Assembly (NCBI RefSeq): GCF_000821185.2
Contig: NZ_CP050855.1
Coordinates: 496,001 to 560,000 of the forward strand
From: Serratia symbiotica
GTDB lineage: Bacteria > Pseudomonadota > Gammaproteobacteria > Enterobacterales > Enterobacteriaceae
Length of the DNA stretch: 64,000 nt
Direction of reading: 5' to 3'
Part shown: piece after piece, positions 19,276 to 30,729 of the stretch
Layout of the letters: each line of letters begins with the position of its first letter
How positions within the stretch are numbered: position 1 is the stretch's first letter
Notes under the pieces: model-generated
The model's input: the letters and a program-made list of their open reading frames with translations, nothing else
What the model was told of the DNA's origin: nothing
The model's database searches: none
Made by a program: the position numbers and the translations under genes

Positions 19276-20520
19276 TCATGGCTGGTCGCTCATGATGTTT
19301 TGGATAAGCTTCCACTCAGCCAGCGCCTGTTGGCGGCGGCGTGTAAGCTCATCACGGATCGCTATGCCCTGTAGTCCGCTGGCTACGACCTCTTTAATCG
19401 ATACTGTATTTGCCACCTGATACGCCTGACGTAGATAGTCGCCCTGCGGATACAGATCATTCTCGAAGCCAGTGCGGCCACGGATGTCCGCTTCGCTGGT
19501 TAGAATCATCTGCTCTAGCCGCTGCGGCTTACGCCACACGTCAATGGCGTCAAACAGCTTGAGTAGTGTTTGTGGCCGCAGCTTGTTCACCGTATGAATC
19601 AGGTCGTGATATTCGGCCACCAGCTTGGCCAGATCGCGCACCGGATTAGGTATCCGCAAACGCTGGCAAAGCTCTTCCACCAGCCGAACGCCAGCCAGCC
19701 CATGGCCGTGATGGTGCGGCCAGCACTTCTGAGGCGTTAATCCCTTGCCGAGATCGTGGCACAGTGCGGAGAAACGCACCTCAACCGCCGGGCTGAGCTG
19801 AGCGGCGATGGCTAGCGTCATCATGGTGTGAACGCCGGTGTCGATCTCTGGATGCCACTTAGCAGGCGCTGGCACGCCGAACAACGCGTTGATCTCTGGG
19901 AATAACACCGCCAGTGCATCGCAGTCGCGCAGCACTTGGAAATAGACTTGTGGGTGCTGGCTCTGTAGCGCCTTTTCGGTTTCCTGCCACACCCGCTCGG
20001 CTGTCAGCGCCGCCAGTTCGCCGCTGTGCGCCATATGGCGCATCAATTCAAGGGTTTCCTCCGCAATGCTGAATCCCAGATGGGCGAAGCGAGCGGCGAA
20101 ACGCGCCACGCGCAACACACGCAGGGGATCTTCAGCAAAAGCATCGGAAACATGCCGCAGCACATGTGCCTGCAAATCGGCCACACCTTGATAAGGGTCG
20201 ATCAGCACGCCCTCCGAAGAACGGGCAATGGCATTGATGGTCAGATCGCGCCGCAGCAGGTCTTCCTCCAGCGTGACATCCGGCGCGGCGCAGCAAGTGA
20301 AGCCAGTGTAACCGTGACCAGATTTACGTTCGGTACGCGCCAGCGCGTATTCTTCATGGGTATCGGGATGGAGAAATACCGGGAAGTCTTTACCGACCTG
20401 CTGATAGCCGATTGCCAGCAGGTCCGCCGGCGTGGCACCCACCACGACCCAATCGCGGTCAAACACCGGGATATCAAGCAGGCCATCGCGAACCGCACCG
20501 CCGACCAGGTAAATCTTCAC
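19276..20520 (-). CDS. cca: CCA-adding enzyme (multifunctional Cca)
   Basis: A 414-residue class II nucleotidyltransferase that builds or repairs the 3' CCA of tRNAs. The N-terminus has GGAVRDGLL and the catalytic FDRDWVVVG (DxD), followed by [10 protein letters not shown] and the [12 protein letters not shown] neck. The C-terminal half carries an HD phosphohydrolase domain (CHDLGKG), the bifunctional form of enterobacteria. Length is normal. It is convergent with the decayed uppP. Confidence 0.98.
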   Translation of the reverse strand: MKIYLVGGAVRDGLLDIPVFDRDWVVVGATPADLLAIGYQQVGKDFPVFLHPDTHEEYALARTERKSGHGYTGFTCCAAPDVTLEEDLLRRDLTINAIARSSEGVLIDPYQGVADLQAHVLRHVSDAFAEDPLRVLRVARFAARFAHLGFSIAEETLELMRHMAHSGELAALTAERVWQETEKALQSQHPQVYFQVLRDCDALAVLFPEINALFGVPAPAKWHPEIDTGVHTMMTLAIAAQLSPAVEVRFSALCHDLGKGLTPQKCWPHHHGHGLAGVRLVEELCQRLRIPNPVRDLAKLVAEYHDLIHTVNKLRPQTLLKLFDAIDVWRKPQRLEQMILTSEADIRGRTGFENDLYPQGDYLRQAYQVANTVSIKEVVASGLQGIAIRDELTRRRQQALAEWKLIQNIMSDQP

Positions 20521-20616
20521 GGTTAACTCCTGAATTTGTCTTGATGCTTTGTCTATCAGATCACATAAATTGGCGACGAAATGTCGGCAGCATACGCAAA
20601 CGGAACAAGACTGAAA

Positions 20617-21237
20617 TCAGTTCATCCAACGGTTGTTGTTTTTGCGACGCGGGATCAAGTGCGGCAACAACAGACCCAACAGCAGGCCAGCACCGGCAAC
20701 GCCGCCGCCATACATAAACCATTGCAGGATAATAGTGCGCTGCTTGTCGTCGAGTTGCAGATTGACGGCGTTAACTTTCTTTTGTGCGACCACCAGTTGG
20801 TTTTTCAGATCTTGATTTTCTTGCTGCAATCCACTGATAGTGCTGCCACTGGCCGCCACCTTCTGCTGCATTTCTTCGGTGCGCTGGTTCCAACGGTTGT
20901 CGATGTTGGCCAGCTTGTCAGTCAGGGTTTTCACCTGCTGTTCCAACTCCGGCACGCGGGTGCGCAAGCTGGGCGTCTGGCTCAGATGCTCGAGAGGGAT
21001 CCAGGTGATACGGCCTTTAGGATCGCGGATCTGAGCGTAGTCGGTGCTATCATTCACGCTCAATAAGGTGACTGCTTCACCGGTATTCAGGGTGCCGACA
21101 ATACGGTACTGATTGCCCGGACCGCTGTGGACATAAGTGCTCAATTCATCAGAAATATAGCGTTTATCTTCGGCATGTGCGCCCAAAGGGATGCTGAAGC
21201 TCAGCGCGGTTAGGCATATTAGGCGTGATTTCTGCAT
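20617..21237 (-). CDS. ygiM: SH3-domain membrane protein YgiM
   Basis: A 206-residue cell-envelope protein. A signal peptide covers residues ~1-22 (ending GAHAED). A bacterial SH3 domain (~25-90, YVHSGPGNQYRIVGTL) and a coiled coil (~95-165) follow, then one membrane helix near the C-terminus (GGGVAGAGLLLGLLLPHL) with a positive tail. The layout equals E. coli YgiM. Its role is not settled in the literature I know. It is divergent from ygiF, as in E. coli. Confidence 0.95.
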   Translation of the reverse strand: MQKSRLICLTALSFSIPLGAHAEDKRYISDELSTYVHSGPGNQYRIVGTLNTGEAVTLLSVNDSTDYAQIRDPKGRITWIPLEHLSQTPSLRTRVPELEQQVKTLTDKLANIDNRWNQRTEEMQQKVAASGSTISGLQQENQDLKNQLVVAQKKVNAVNLQLDDKQRTIILQWFMYGGGVAGAGLLLGLLLPHLIPRRKNNNRWMN

Positions 21238-21515
21238 GAGTTCTTCGTTTCTGTGTGAATTTATGGGGCAATAGTAGAGCGTTCAGTCTGGCGAAGCAAC
21301 GCAAAAACTGGAACGGATACACGTCATTACTGCGACTGATTCTGTGAGTTGCGCAGTGTTTCATTACATAACAGGTTTTTTCTGTAATTAGCAAGGCTAA
21401 GGCGCTGGGGATCACGGTAAGATAATGGCCATGGGTGCCATCAGGCAAATGCGGCAAGCTAGGCTGCCGCTGTGAAAACAGACGTGAATGCATAACTTAT
21501 TGGTGTAAAAGATTT

Positions 21516-22820
21516 ATGACCGTTGAAATAGAACTAAAACTTATTGCTACCCCGGCAGCGGTCACCGCATTGCCGCAACAACTGGTGGCCTGGCCAAACC
21601 AACATGCTACGCCGCAAAAACTGACCAATATTTACTTTGAAACCGCTGACAATTTCCTACGCAGCCAGGATATGGGCCTGCGTATTCGCGGTTTTGACGA
21701 CAATTACGAAATGACCCTTAAAACCGCCGGCAAGGTGCTCGTCGGCCTGCATCAGCGGCCAGAATATAATGTGTCCATTGCTACACCGGTGCTGGCGCTG
21801 GAACAGTTCCCGGCAGGTATCTGGCCGCTGGGCTGCGATCTCACCGCGCTGCAACAGGCACTGCAACCGTTGTTCCGCACTGATTTCATGCGTGAGAAGT
21901 GGGTGGTGACTTACGGTACAAGCGAGATTGAAGTGAGTCTCGATCAGGGTGAAATCAGCGCAGGTGAACTGAGCGAGGCCCTGTGTGAGATCGAATTGGA
22001 GCTTAAGCAGGGCCACACCGCAGATCTATTGGCATTGGCCAACGCGCTGGCGGAACACGGTGGTTTGCGCCAAGGTAACCTGAGCAAGGCGGCGCGCGGT
22101 TATCACTTGGCGCAAGGCAATGTAGCGCATGAGCGCCGTCAGCTGAGAGTGCTGAAACCAGCAGCCAAATCCAGCGTTGAGCAAGGCATGATCGCCAGCG
22201 TTGAACTGGCACTCAGCCACTGGCAGTACCACGAAGAACTGTGGCTAGGCGGCGACGTTCAGGCTCGCCGTTCGGTGCTGGAGGCGATAGCGTTGATACG
22301 CCAGGCCCTGGTGATTTTCGGTGGTTTGGTACCGCGTAAGGCCAGTGCCGATCTGCGCGCTCGTCTGACCACGCTGGAGCCGTTGCTGGTGGATAAAACT
22401 GTTCAGCCGCAGGTATTGTGCTACAGCGCGCAGTACCTACAATGTAAGTTGGCGCTCACATCATGGTTAGTGACTCGCGCCTGGCGACCATTCGTCGGTG
22501 TTAAGGGGCAGGCCAAGCTGGACGATTCCTTCAAGCGTTTCTGCGACATCATGTTGGGGCGTAGCGCTGCCGAGCTGAAAGCAGCCTTTAACCACACATT
22601 GAATGACGATGAATATCCAGAGCAATTGCCGCGACTGACGCGCCACCTGTTAGCGTTTACGCTGCTTTCGGGGGCTTACCCCGACGAGCAAACCGAGCCT
22701 TACCTCGCCAGTTGGCGCGAGCTGCAACTCGCGCTGGCCGAACGCCGTCAAAGCGGGTATGAAGCCAGCCGTAAGCAGGCTTTATCGCATGCGCCATTTT
22801 GGTTAAACAGCGCACTTTGA
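21516..22820 (+). CDS. ygiF: Inorganic triphosphatase (CYTH-CHAD), YgiF
   Basis: 434 residues from ATG 21516 (MTVEIELKLIA). The N-terminal CYTH tunnel domain has the signature ExExK (EIELK) and hydrolyses triphosphate. The C-terminal CHAD helical domain (from ~residue 220) is rich in conserved His and Arg. The track-longer start would add 27 Cys-rich residues and was rejected. It lies 46 bp upstream of glnE in the same direction and is probably co-transcribed with it. Confidence 0.95.
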   Translation: MTVEIELKLIATPAAVTALPQQLVAWPNQHATPQKLTNIYFETADNFLRSQDMGLRIRGFDDNYEMTLKTAGKVLVGLHQRPEYNVSIATPVLALEQFPAGIWPLGCDLTALQQALQPLFRTDFMREKWVVTYGTSEIEVSLDQGEISAGELSEALCEIELELKQGHTADLLALANALAEHGGLRQGNLSKAARGYHLAQGNVAHERRQLRVLKPAAKSSVEQGMIASVELALSHWQYHEELWLGGDVQARRSVLEAIALIRQALVIFGGLVPRKASADLRARLTTLEPLLVDKTVQPQVLCYSAQYLQCKLALTSWLVTRAWRPFVGVKGQAKLDDSFKRFCDIMLGRSAAELKAAFNHTLNDDEYPEQLPRLTRHLLAFTLLSGAYPDEQTEPYLASWRELQLALAERRQSGYEASRKQALSHAPFWLNSAL

Positions 22821-22866
22821 TAATTAAGTCGGCCTGACAGGCCGCAAAACAGAATGGATTATCACT

Positions 22867-25704
22867 ATGTTGCCACTCTCAGCAGTGTTGCAAGCTCAGG
22901 CACAGCAGGTTGTGCAGCATTTTCGCGAGGTTCACGGCGCAAGCTACCTGTTTAGCCCCCAGGAACAGTGGGTGCTGGCGTCAAGTAACTTTGTCAGTGA
23001 TATGCTACTCGGCCAGCCAACGTGGCTGGAAAGGCTGCGCCAGCAGCCACCAACGCCTGATGAGTGGCAGCATTATACGACCTGGCTACAGAAGGATCTG
23101 GAAAAGGTGCACGACGAGGCGGGGCTGATGCATGTGCTGCGCCTATTCCGCTGCGAAATGCTGGTGCGCATCGCCTGGGCGCAGGCGCTGCGCCAATGCA
23201 CCACCGAAGAAACGCTACAGCAGCTAAGCGGGCTGGCGGAAACGCTGATTGTCAGCGCGCGCGACTGGCTGTACTGCAGTTGCTGCGATGAATGGGGTAC
23301 GCCGTGCAATGATCAGGGCAAACCACAGCCGCTGTTGATCCTCGGCATGGGCAAACTGGGCGGTGGCGAACTGAACTTCTCTTCGGACATCGATCTGATT
23401 TTTGCCTACCCGGAAAACGGCCATACCCGAGGTGGCCGGCGCGAACGGGATAACGCCCAATTTTTCACTCGCCTTGGCCAGCGACTGATCAAGGCGCTGG
23501 ATCAGCAGACCATCGACGGTTTCGTCTATCGCCTGGATATGCGCCTGCGGCCATTTGGCGACAGCGGCCCACTGGTAATGAGTTTTGCTGCACTGGAGGA
23601 TTATTATCAGGAGCAGGGGCGCGACTGGGAGCGCTACGCCATGGTGAAAGCACGGCTACTCGGCGGCTCGGAAGATAGCTACAGCCAGGAATTGCGCGAA
23701 ACTCTGCGGCCATTTGTGTTCCGCCGCTATATTGATTTCAGCGTGATCCAATCGCTGCGTAATATGAAAGGAATGATCGCACGCGAAGTGCGGCGCCGTG
23801 GTCTGAAAGACAACATCAAGCTGGGCGCGGGCGGCATTCGGGAAATCGAATTCATCACTCAGGTTTTCCAACTTATTCGGGGTGGGCGCGAACCGGCGTT
23901 GCAGGGGCGTTCGCTATTGCCGACGCTGCAAACCTTGGGCGAGTTAGGGCTGTTGGAAGCTGGGCAGGTACAGGCGTTGAGCGCCAGCTATCTGTTCCTA
24001 CGACGGCTGGAAAACCTGCTACAGGCGATCGCTGATCAGCAGACGCAGACGCTACCGCAAGATGAGCTTGACCAGGCGCGGCTGGCGCACGGCATGGGAC
24101 TGAAACATTGGTCAGCGTTAATGTCGGTGCTGGATAGGCATATGCAGGCGGTCAGGGCGGTATTTAGCTACTTGATCGGCGACGATGGCGCTGATATAGA
24201 AGAAGATCTCTACTATCAGCAATACCACAGTTTATGGCAGGATAGGTTAGAAGAAAATGAGCTAGCCCCGCTGATGCCGCACCTGGGCGAACAAACGCGC
24301 CAGCAGATACTGCACATTATTACCCACTTCCGCCATGACGTCGATAAACGTACCATTGGCCCGCGTGGTCGCAACGTGCTCGATCAACTGATGCCGCGCC
24401 TACTGGCGGAGCTGTGTCCACGTCAGGACGCGCCAACAACACTACTGCGCCTGACACAACTGCTGTTGAGCATCGTCACCCGCACCACCTACCTGGAGCT
24501 GATGGTGGAATACCCTGCGGCGTGCAACCATCTGATCCGCTTGTGCGCCGCCTCGCCGATGGTCACCAACCAGCTATCACGTTATCCGCTGCTGCTGGAC
24601 GAATTGTTGGAGCCAGCCACCCTGTATCAACCCGTTGCGCCCGATGCTTATCACAGCGAGCTGCGCCAATATCTGCTGCGGGTGGCTGAGGACGACGATG
24701 AGCAAAAATTGGAGGCGTTGCGTCAGTTCAAACAAGCGCAACTGCTGCATATTGCTGCCGCAGATATCGTTGGGGCGCTGCCAGTGATGAAAGTGAGCGA
24801 TCACCTTACCTATCTGGCAACAGCAATTATTGACGCCGTGGTGCAACAAGCCTGGGGCGATATGGTGGCCCGCTTTGGTCAACCGAACCATTTGCAGGAT
24901 CGCGCCGGGAACGGCTTTGCGGTGATTGGCTACGGTAAACTGGGCGGCTGGGAGTTGGGCTACAACTCCGATCTTGATCTGGTGTTTCTGGTGGATTGCC
25001 CGCCGGAGGTGACAACCGATGGCGAACGCAGCATTGATGGCCGCCAATTCTATCTGCGCCTGGCACAGCGCGTGATGCACCTGTTCAGCACCCGTACTTC
25101 ATCCGGCATTTTGTATGAAGTGGATGCCCGCCTGCGACCTTCCGGCGCAGCTGGCCTGCTGGTCAGCACCCTGGGGGCGTTTGCCGACTATCAGCAGCAC
25201 GAAGCCTGGACTTGGGAGCATCAGGCTCTGGTACGGGCGCGCATCGTGCACGGTGACCCGCTATTGCACCAGCAATTTGACGACCTACGCCGCGAAATCC
25301 TGTGCAAAGTGCGCGATCGGGGATTGCTACGGCGTGAGGTGCGTGAAATGCGCGAAAAAATGCGCCGCCACCGGGGCAACCAGCAGCGCGATCTGTTTGA
25401 TATCAAAGCCGATGAAGGCGGTATCACCGATATCGAATTTATCGCTCAATACCTCGTCTTAGGCTATGCGAGTATAGAACCACGACTGACACGTTGGCCT
25501 GATAACGTGCGCATCTTCGCGCTGATGGCCAATGAAGGCATTATGCCAGAGGAGGAAGCGCGTGCGCTGACCACAGCCTATGTCACCATGCGCGATACCA
25601 TCCATCATCTGGCGTTGCAGGAACACTCTGACAAGGTCAGCAGCGAACTGTTCGCCGCCGAGCGCCAACAAGTACGCATCAGTTGGCTTAAATGGCTGGG
25701 CTGA
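22867..25704 (+). CDS. glnE: Glutamine synthetase adenylyltransferase/deadenylylase
   Basis: A 945-residue bifunctional enzyme that adenylylates and de-adenylylates glutamine synthetase in response to PII and glutamine. Two nucleotidyltransferase domains carry the paired motifs [18 protein letters not shown] (~residue 160) and [18 protein letters not shown] (~690). The first is the deadenylylase, the second the adenylylase, as known for the E. coli protein. The central helical linker is complete. Length is as in E. coli (946). Confidence 0.98.
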   Translation: MLPLSAVLQAQAQQVVQHFREVHGASYLFSPQEQWVLASSNFVSDMLLGQPTWLERLRQQPPTPDEWQHYTTWLQKDLEKVHDEAGLMHVLRLFRCEMLVRIAWAQALRQCTTEETLQQLSGLAETLIVSARDWLYCSCCDEWGTPCNDQGKPQPLLILGMGKLGGGELNFSSDIDLIFAYPENGHTRGGRRERDNAQFFTRLGQRLIKALDQQTIDGFVYRLDMRLRPFGDSGPLVMSFAALEDYYQEQGRDWERYAMVKARLLGGSEDSYSQELRETLRPFVFRRYIDFSVIQSLRNMKGMIAREVRRRGLKDNIKLGAGGIREIEFITQVFQLIRGGREPALQGRSLLPTLQTLGELGLLEAGQVQALSASYLFLRRLENLLQAIADQQTQTLPQDELDQARLAHGMGLKHWSALMSVLDRHMQAVRAVFSYLIGDDGADIEEDLYYQQYHSLWQDRLEENELAPLMPHLGEQTRQQILHIITHFRHDVDKRTIGPRGRNVLDQLMPRLLAELCPRQDAPTTLLRLTQLLLSIVTRTTYLELMVEYPAACNHLIRLCAASPMVTNQLSRYPLLLDELLEPATLYQPVAPDAYHSELRQYLLRVAEDDDEQKLEALRQFKQAQLLHIAAADIVGALPVMKVSDHLTYLATAIIDAVVQQAWGDMVARFGQPNHLQDRAGNGFAVIGYGKLGGWELGYNSDLDLVFLVDCPPEVTTDGERSIDGRQFYLRLAQRVMHLFSTRTSSGILYEVDARLRPSGAAGLLVSTLGAFADYQQHEAWTWEHQALVRARIVHGDPLLHQQFDDLRREILCKVRDRGLLRREVREMREKMRRHRGNQQRDLFDIKADEGGITDIEFIAQYLVLGYASIEPRLTRWPDNVRIFALMANEGIMPEEEARALTTAYVTMRDTIHHLALQEHSDKVSSELFAAERQQVRISWLKWLG

Positions 25705-25796
25705 GGCTGACGTTGCGCAATACGTTTTGCTGCTATTACAGACGTCTATGCTAATATCGGCGGCACGAAAATTTTGTTCTTCTTTGGAGTTATCGG

Positions 25797-27251
25797 ATGA
25801 AAGTTACACTGCCTGATTTTCGCCACGCCAGTGTACTGGTGGTAGGTGACGTCATGTTGGATCGCTATTGGTATGGCCCGACCAGCCGCATCTCACCGGA
25901 AGCTCCGGTGCCTGTGGTCAAGGTTGATACTATTGAAGAGCGTCCCGGCGGTGCGGCTAACGTGGCGATGAACATTGCTTCGCTGGGTACCAATTCACGT
26001 CTGGTGGGGCTGACCGGCATCGACGATGCAGCGCGAGCGCTCAGCGCCAAGCTCAACACTGTGAATGTGTACTGCGATTTTGTCTCAGTGCCTACCCATC
26101 CGACCATCACCAAGCTGCGCGTACTATCGCGCAATCAGCAACTGATCCGTCTCGACTTTGAAGAGGGCTTTTCCAACGTCGACGCGCAGCCAGTATTAAC
26201 GCGCATCCAGCAGGCATTGCCGCAGATCGGTGTGCTAGTGCTGTCAGACTATGCCAAAGGTGCGCTAAGCCAAGTGCAAAACATGATCAAACTGGCGCGT
26301 GCCGCCAAAGTGCCGGTGTTGATCGATCCGAAAGGCTCTGATTTTGAACGCTATCGCGGCGCTACGCTGCTAACGCCGAATCTGTCCGAATTCGAAGCAA
26401 TAGTAGGCCATTGCAAGGATGAAGCCGATCTGGTGGAACGCGGCATGAAGCTAATGGCTGATTTTGCGCTATCCGCGCTGCTGGTAACCCGTTCCGAGCA
26501 CGGCATGACCTTGCTGCAACCGGGCGTTGCGCCACTGCATCTTCCCACCCAAGCTCAGGAGGTGTTCGACGTCACCGGTGCTGGCGATACCGTGATTGGC
26601 GTGTTGGCCGCCGCTTTAGCCGCCGGCAACTCGCTGGAAGAGTCCTGTTTCCTGGCCAACGCTGCCGCTGGCGTGGTGGTCGGCAAGCTGGGAACCTCTA
26701 GCGTTTCGCCGATCGAGCTGGAAAATGCCGTGCGTGGCCGCGCGGGAACTGGCTTTGGCGTGATGACTGAAGCCCAGTTGAAAGTCGCTGTGGCGCAAGC
26801 ACGCCAGCGTGGTGAGAAAGTAGTGATGACCAACGGTATTTTCGACATTCTGCACGCTGGCCACGTTTCCTATTTGGCCAATGCCCGCAAGTTGGGTGAT
26901 CGGTTGATCGTAGCGGTGAACAGCGATGCTGCTACCAAGCGACTGAAGGGCGAAACCCGCCCAGTCAACGCGCTGGAAAACCGCATGATCGTGCTCGGCG
27001 CACTGGAGGCAGTAGACTGGGTAGTGCCGTTTGAGGAAGACACACCGCAGCGTTTGATCAGCGATATCTTGCCAGATTTGCTGGTGAAAGGCGGTGACTA
27101 CAAGCCGGAAGATATCGCCGGTAGCACAGAGGTATGGGCCAATGGCGGCGATGTCAAAGTGCTGAACTTTGAGCAGGGCTTATCAACCACCAATATCATC
27201 ACCGCCATCAAAGAGCGGCACGCTGGAAACGGTGGTGAGGGTGAGCAGTAG
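25797..27251 (+). CDS. hldE: Bifunctional heptose kinase/ADP-heptose synthase
   Basis: A 484-residue two-domain enzyme for LPS inner-core ADP-heptose. The PfkB/ribokinase domain (residues 1-~320; GGAANVAMN near the start, DVTGAGDTV with the catalytic Asp) phosphorylates heptose-7-P at C1. The nucleotidyltransferase domain (~345-477; [16 protein letters not shown], HxGH motif) adds AMP. A short Gly/Glu-rich tail ends it. It is downstream of glnE with its own 90-bp leader, convergent with ubiK. Confidence 0.98.
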   Translation: MKVTLPDFRHASVLVVGDVMLDRYWYGPTSRISPEAPVPVVKVDTIEERPGGAANVAMNIASLGTNSRLVGLTGIDDAARALSAKLNTVNVYCDFVSVPTHPTITKLRVLSRNQQLIRLDFEEGFSNVDAQPVLTRIQQALPQIGVLVLSDYAKGALSQVQNMIKLARAAKVPVLIDPKGSDFERYRGATLLTPNLSEFEAIVGHCKDEADLVERGMKLMADFALSALLVTRSEHGMTLLQPGVAPLHLPTQAQEVFDVTGAGDTVIGVLAAALAAGNSLEESCFLANAAAGVVVGKLGTSSVSPIELENAVRGRAGTGFGVMTEAQLKVAVAQARQRGEKVVMTNGIFDILHAGHVSYLANARKLGDRLIVAVNSDAATKRLKGETRPVNALENRMIVLGALEAVDWVVPFEEDTPQRLISDILPDLLVKGGDYKPEDIAGSTEVWANGGDVKVLNFEQGLSTTNIITAIKERHAGNGGEGEQ

Positions 27252-27366
27252 CCCACTTTGCCGAGCTAGCGAGTATGATGTTCGGCCATGATTTGGCGAG
27301 TGTTGCGGAGCTGTTCGCAGGTGGTCAGGCGGCAATAGGGGCGCGGCGATGCGCGCCCAACGAGAA

Positions 27367-27639
27367 TTATTCTTCGTGCTTGGCGGTAGATGCCGCATTC
27401 AGCTTGTCTTCCAGACCGGTTATGCGCTGTTCCAGCAACGCCAGTTGCTCACGGGTACGTAGCAGCACCTGAGTCTGCACGTCGAACGTTTCGCGGTTGA
27501 CCAAATCCAAACGAGCCAGTTGTGACTGTAGCACCTGGCGGATTTTCTTCTCAACGTCTTCCCCGAATTCACGCACGCTTTTAGGCATGGATCCATGAAC
27601 CTGGCGTGCGATCTGTTCAATTTTTTTCGGGTCAATCAT
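27367..27639 (-). CDS. ubiK: Ubiquinone biosynthesis accessory factor UbiK
   Basis: A 90-residue protein (YqiC family, BMFP). The N-terminus [19 protein letters not shown] and the long C-terminal coiled coil ([22 protein letters not shown]) match E. coli, where it forms a complex with UbiJ for aerobic ubiquinone synthesis. The C-terminal tail is slightly shorter than in E. coli (96). Confidence 0.95.
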   Translation of the reverse strand: MIDPKKIEQIARQVHGSMPKSVREFGEDVEKKIRQVLQSQLARLDLVNRETFDVQTQVLLRTREQLALLEQRITGLEDKLNAASTAKHEE

Positions 27640-27747
27640 GGCGTATCCCTTTCAGAGTTTAATAGCTACCGTCTAGTGTAATGCGAGTTGCCCGCCGAAT
27701 AAACTCTAACTCCCCCGCCACCTGTGGCGGCATGATGTTTTTGCTAA

Positions 27748-27776
27748 TTGCCCTGTTTAATTATTAGCGCTATAGT
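27748..27776 (+). promoter_or_regulatory. Candidate ribB promoter
   Basis: TTGCCC (27748-27753), 17-bp spacer, TATAGT (27771-27776). The start would fall about 5-10 bp ahead of the FMN riboswitch, as expected for its leader. Confidence 0.6.
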
Positions 27777-27785
27777 CAACCCGCT

Positions 27786-27945
27786 TATTCTCAGGGCGGG
27801 GTGAAAGTCCCCACCGGCGGTAAATCACCTGCTACGGTGAAAGCCCGCGAGCGCTCAGCCAGTCTGTTACAGGCAGGTTAGAGGTCAGCAGATCCGGTGT
27901 AATTCCGGGGCCGACGGTGATAGTCCGGATGGGAGAGAGTAGCGA
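27786..27945 (+). ncRNA. FMN riboswitch (RFN element)
   Basis: The conserved RFN core is visible: CAGGGCGGGGTGAAAGTCCC near the start, then GCCCGCGAGCGC, CAGCAGATCCGGTGTAATTC, and GATAGTCCGGATGGGAGAGA at the end, closing the multi-branch aptamer. It sits 108 bp ahead of the ribB start, so FMN is expected to repress ribB through transcription termination or start-site masking, as in E. coli. Confidence 0.95.
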
Positions 27946-28053
27946 TATCTGTTGGGCTTGTGACAGCTTACGTTGTTTTTAGCTATTGCTAGCTACTCCT
28001 CAAGATCGCCCTGATTCTGGTAATCCATAATTTTCTAATGAGGTTTTTTTACC

Positions 28054-28707
28054 ATGAATCAGACACTACTTTCAGATTTCGGCACACAGACAGAACGCGT
28101 TGAACGCGCGCTCGATACATTGCGCAACGGGCGCGGTGTGATGGTGCTTGATGACGAAAACCGTGAAAATGAAGGTGATATGATTTTCGCCGCTGAAACC
28201 ATGACGGTTGAGCAAATGGCGCTGACCATTCGCCACGGCAGCGGTATCGTGTGCCTGTGCATCACCGAAGATCGCCGCCAGCAGCTCGATCTGCCGATGA
28301 TGGTGACCAATAACTCCAGCCAGTTCCAGACCGCTTTCACCGTGAGCATTGAAGCAGCACGGGGCGTTACCACCGGGGTTTCCGCGACGGATCGCCTGAG
28401 CACTATCCGTGCAGCCATTGCCGATAACGCCAAACCGGGCGATCTAAACCGCCCAGGCCATGTGTTCCCGCTGCGAGCGCAACCGGGTGGCGTACTGAGC
28501 CGCCGTGGTCATACCGAAGCGACCATCGATCTGGTGGCGATGGCCGGTTTCAAACCTGCCGGTGTGCTGTGTGAACTGACCAACGATGATGGCAGCATGG
28601 CGCGTGCGCCGGAAGTGATGGCATTCGCCAAGCAGCACGGCATGGTAGTGTTGACTATCGAGGATCTGGTGGCTTATCGCCAGGCTCATGAGCAGAAAGC
28701 CAGTTGA
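28054..28707 (+). CDS. ribB: 3,4-dihydroxy-2-butanone 4-phosphate synthase
   Basis: A 217-residue stand-alone DHBP synthase that makes the four-carbon unit of riboflavin from ribulose-5-phosphate. Metal/substrate motifs [10 protein letters not shown] (~residue 33) and [11 protein letters not shown] (~150) are intact. The start ATG 28054 has GAGG upstream. Regulated by the upstream FMN riboswitch. Confidence 0.98.
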   Translation: MNQTLLSDFGTQTERVERALDTLRNGRGVMVLDDENRENEGDMIFAAETMTVEQMALTIRHGSGIVCLCITEDRRQQLDLPMMVTNNSSQFQTAFTVSIEAARGVTTGVSATDRLSTIRAAIADNAKPGDLNRPGHVFPLRAQPGGVLSRRGHTEATIDLVAMAGFKPAGVLCELTNDDGSMARAPEVMAFAKQHGMVVLTIEDLVAYRQAHEQKAS

Positions 28708-28710
28708 GGT

Positions 28711-28740
28711 GAAAACGCCAGCCCTTGACTGGCGTTTTCC
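28711..28740. terminator. Bidirectional terminator between ribB and ygiC
   Basis: Perfect 11-bp stem GAAAACGCCAG / CTGGCGTTTTC around a 7-base loop. The A/T ends give a U tract on either strand, so it serves both ribB (plus) and ygiC (minus). Confidence 0.85.
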
Positions 28741-28755
28741 GATTCAGAGCCTTCG

Positions 28756-29916
28756 TCAACCAAGAATGATATGCGGATAGAAGCGCGACAGATCTTGGGT
28801 GATCAGTTGGCGATCTTCACGCAGGCCGATACCACAGGGCTGATCGTCAACCAACCAACTGCCGATCAGCGTGTAGCTGCCTTCAAACTGCGGCAACGGA
28901 TGGAACTGCTGAACAATCATACCTTCTTCACCATAGGGGCCTTCAACGCACGCGATTTGCTGGCCGTTTTCGACAATCTGGATATTGGCACCCTCACGTG
29001 AGAACAGCGGTTTGGTGACATAATGATCCAGCGGCGGATGTGCATCTTCAGCAAAGTAGGCTGGTAGTAGGTTCGGATGATTCGGGAACATTTCCCACAG
29101 CAGTGGCAGCAGCGCCTTGTTGGAGATGATGCTTTTCCAAGCAGGCTCCAACCAGCGCACGCCCGCGTCCTCCAACTTGGTGGCAAACATCTCGCGCAGC
29201 ATAAACTCCCACGGGTAAAGCTTGAACAGGTTGCCGATCACCTGATCCTGTAGATCGGTAAACTGGCCTTTCTCGCCTAGGCCAATCTCTTCCATAAACA
29301 GGAACTCGGTCGCTAGGCCAGCTTCTGACGCACAGTCTTGCAGATATTGCACGGTGCCACGATCTTCCTCACTGTCTTGGCAGCAAGCCAAGTGCAACAA
29401 GTCGAAGCCATGATGCGCCTTCAGATCAGCGAAACGTTCAATCAGCTTTTCCTGTAGGCTGTTGTACTGATCCGCTTGTGGAACCAGCTTGCCAGCCTTG
29501 ATCTGGTCTTCCAGCCACAGCCATTGGAAGAAGGCAGCTTCATACAGCGAGGTTGGCGTATCGGCGTTGTTTTCCAACAATTTAGGCGGGTTGACGCCAT
29601 CGTAGGCCAAATCGAGACGCGAATACAGCGAAGGCTGACGGGTGCGCCAGGCGCTGCGTACAAAGCCCCAAGTGTGTTTCGGGATGCGGAATTTGACCAT
29701 CAGTGCATCGCTGGCAACCACTCTCTCCACCACTTGTAAGCACATCTGGTGCAGCTCAGCAGTGGTGCCTTCGATCTCTTCAATCTGCGCCAGTGTGAAC
29801 TGATAATAGGCATCTTCACACCAGTACGGCTGGTCATACATGGTGTGGAAATGGAAGCCGAATTCAGTGGCTTTTTCGCGCCAGTCCGGGCGTTCGGTAA
29901 TAGTAACGCGCTTCAT
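28756..29916 (-). CDS. ygiC: Glutathionylspermidine synthase-like ATP-grasp protein YgiC
   Basis: A 386-residue member of the glutathionylspermidine synthetase C-terminal family, the same length as E. coli YgiC. It is an ATP-grasp ligase fold; [20 protein letters not shown] and [11 protein letters not shown] are characteristic. The substrate is not settled; the E. coli homologue lacks shown glutathionylspermidine synthase activity. It follows ygiB by 3 bp on the minus strand and belongs to the tolC-ygiB-ygiC unit. Confidence 0.95.
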   Translation of the reverse strand: MKRVTITERPDWREKATEFGFHFHTMYDQPYWCEDAYYQFTLAQIEEIEGTTAELHQMCLQVVERVVASDALMVKFRIPKHTWGFVRSAWRTRQPSLYSRLDLAYDGVNPPKLLENNADTPTSLYEAAFFQWLWLEDQIKAGKLVPQADQYNSLQEKLIERFADLKAHHGFDLLHLACCQDSEEDRGTVQYLQDCASEAGLATEFLFMEEIGLGEKGQFTDLQDQVIGNLFKLYPWEFMLREMFATKLEDAGVRWLEPAWKSIISNKALLPLLWEMFPNHPNLLPAYFAEDAHPPLDHYVTKPLFSREGANIQIVENGQQIACVEGPYGEEGMIVQQFHPLPQFEGSYTLIGSWLVDDQPCGIGLREDRQLITQDLSRFYPHIILG

Positions 29917-29919
29917 GCA

Positions 29920-30576
29920 TCAACCGCCCATGCTGCGAGAGCCGGGGGTGGCGCTGCGGCGTTGCATACTGTTATGTTTGGCGACGGTTTCGCCGAAGCC
30001 GCCACGGGTGATGGTATGGGTGACCGCAGGCTTCGGGGCCATGGCGGTTTTCGGCACAGTCGTAGTGCGCCCACCGGCTGTCGCCGCGCCATAACTTTTG
30101 CCGGTAGCGTCAACGAACTTGCCGTTGGCCGGGCTGGCAGCGTTTTGGGAGGTGAACAGCGGCTGCTGAGCAAAGCCAGCCCCCCCCATCATGCGGCCCA
30201 TCATGTAACCGGCCATCAGCGGCATCCAGACGCTGCCGCTGCTTTGAGATCCTGCCGCCATGCCAGCCTGCGCTGGTGCCTGGGTGCACTGCGCGTCGCC
30301 AAATTCGGCAACGCAGTCTTCACGGGTGGCGTATTTTGGCGCGGTTTTTTCGGCTTCTTTCAACGCTTTATGGTAGGTCGTGGTGCACTGCTCGCGCATG
30401 GAAGGATTCGAGCGCGAACAGTCGTCAGCATTTTGGTACATGGCGACGGTTTCGTCGCTCTTCTCACAGCCAGTCAGCATAAAGACTGCGCTGATCGCCA
30501 GGGCCAAGGGTGCCACAGGGTAGCTGCGCCAAGATTTGCGGAACATTTCTTGGTTGATGCTTTTTGTCCGTTTCAT
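29920..30576 (-). CDS. ygiB: Putative lipoprotein YgiB (DUF1190)
   Basis: 218 residues from ATG 30576 (MKRTKSINQ). The N-terminus has a hydrophobic segment ending [12 protein letters not shown], a likely lipobox with Cys near residue 36. A Cys-containing middle region ([14 protein letters not shown]) and a Gly/Met-rich stretch ([12 protein letters not shown]) match E. coli YgiB. Function unknown; linked to tolC by conserved order. Confidence 0.92.
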   Translation of the reverse strand: MKRTKSINQEMFRKSWRSYPVAPLALAISAVFMLTGCEKSDETVAMYQNADDCSRSNPSMREQCTTTYHKALKEAEKTAPKYATREDCVAEFGDAQCTQAPAQAGMAAGSQSSGSVWMPLMAGYMMGRMMGGAGFAQQPLFTSQNAASPANGKFVDATGKSYGAATAGGRTTTVPKTAMAPKPAVTHTITRGGFGETVAKHNSMQRRSATPGSRSMGG

Positions 30577-30729
30577 CGTTATTAATCCCATCATTTGGGC
30601 TGTCTTCGCCCTTTCCCAGTAGTGAGGCTAAGGATAGGGGAAACAGGGTTGAAATTAAAGCTGAAGCAGAGATGGAGGTAAAAGATGGGGCATAGCAGAT
30701 GCCTGGCCCCATAGGCAGTAGCGCATGCA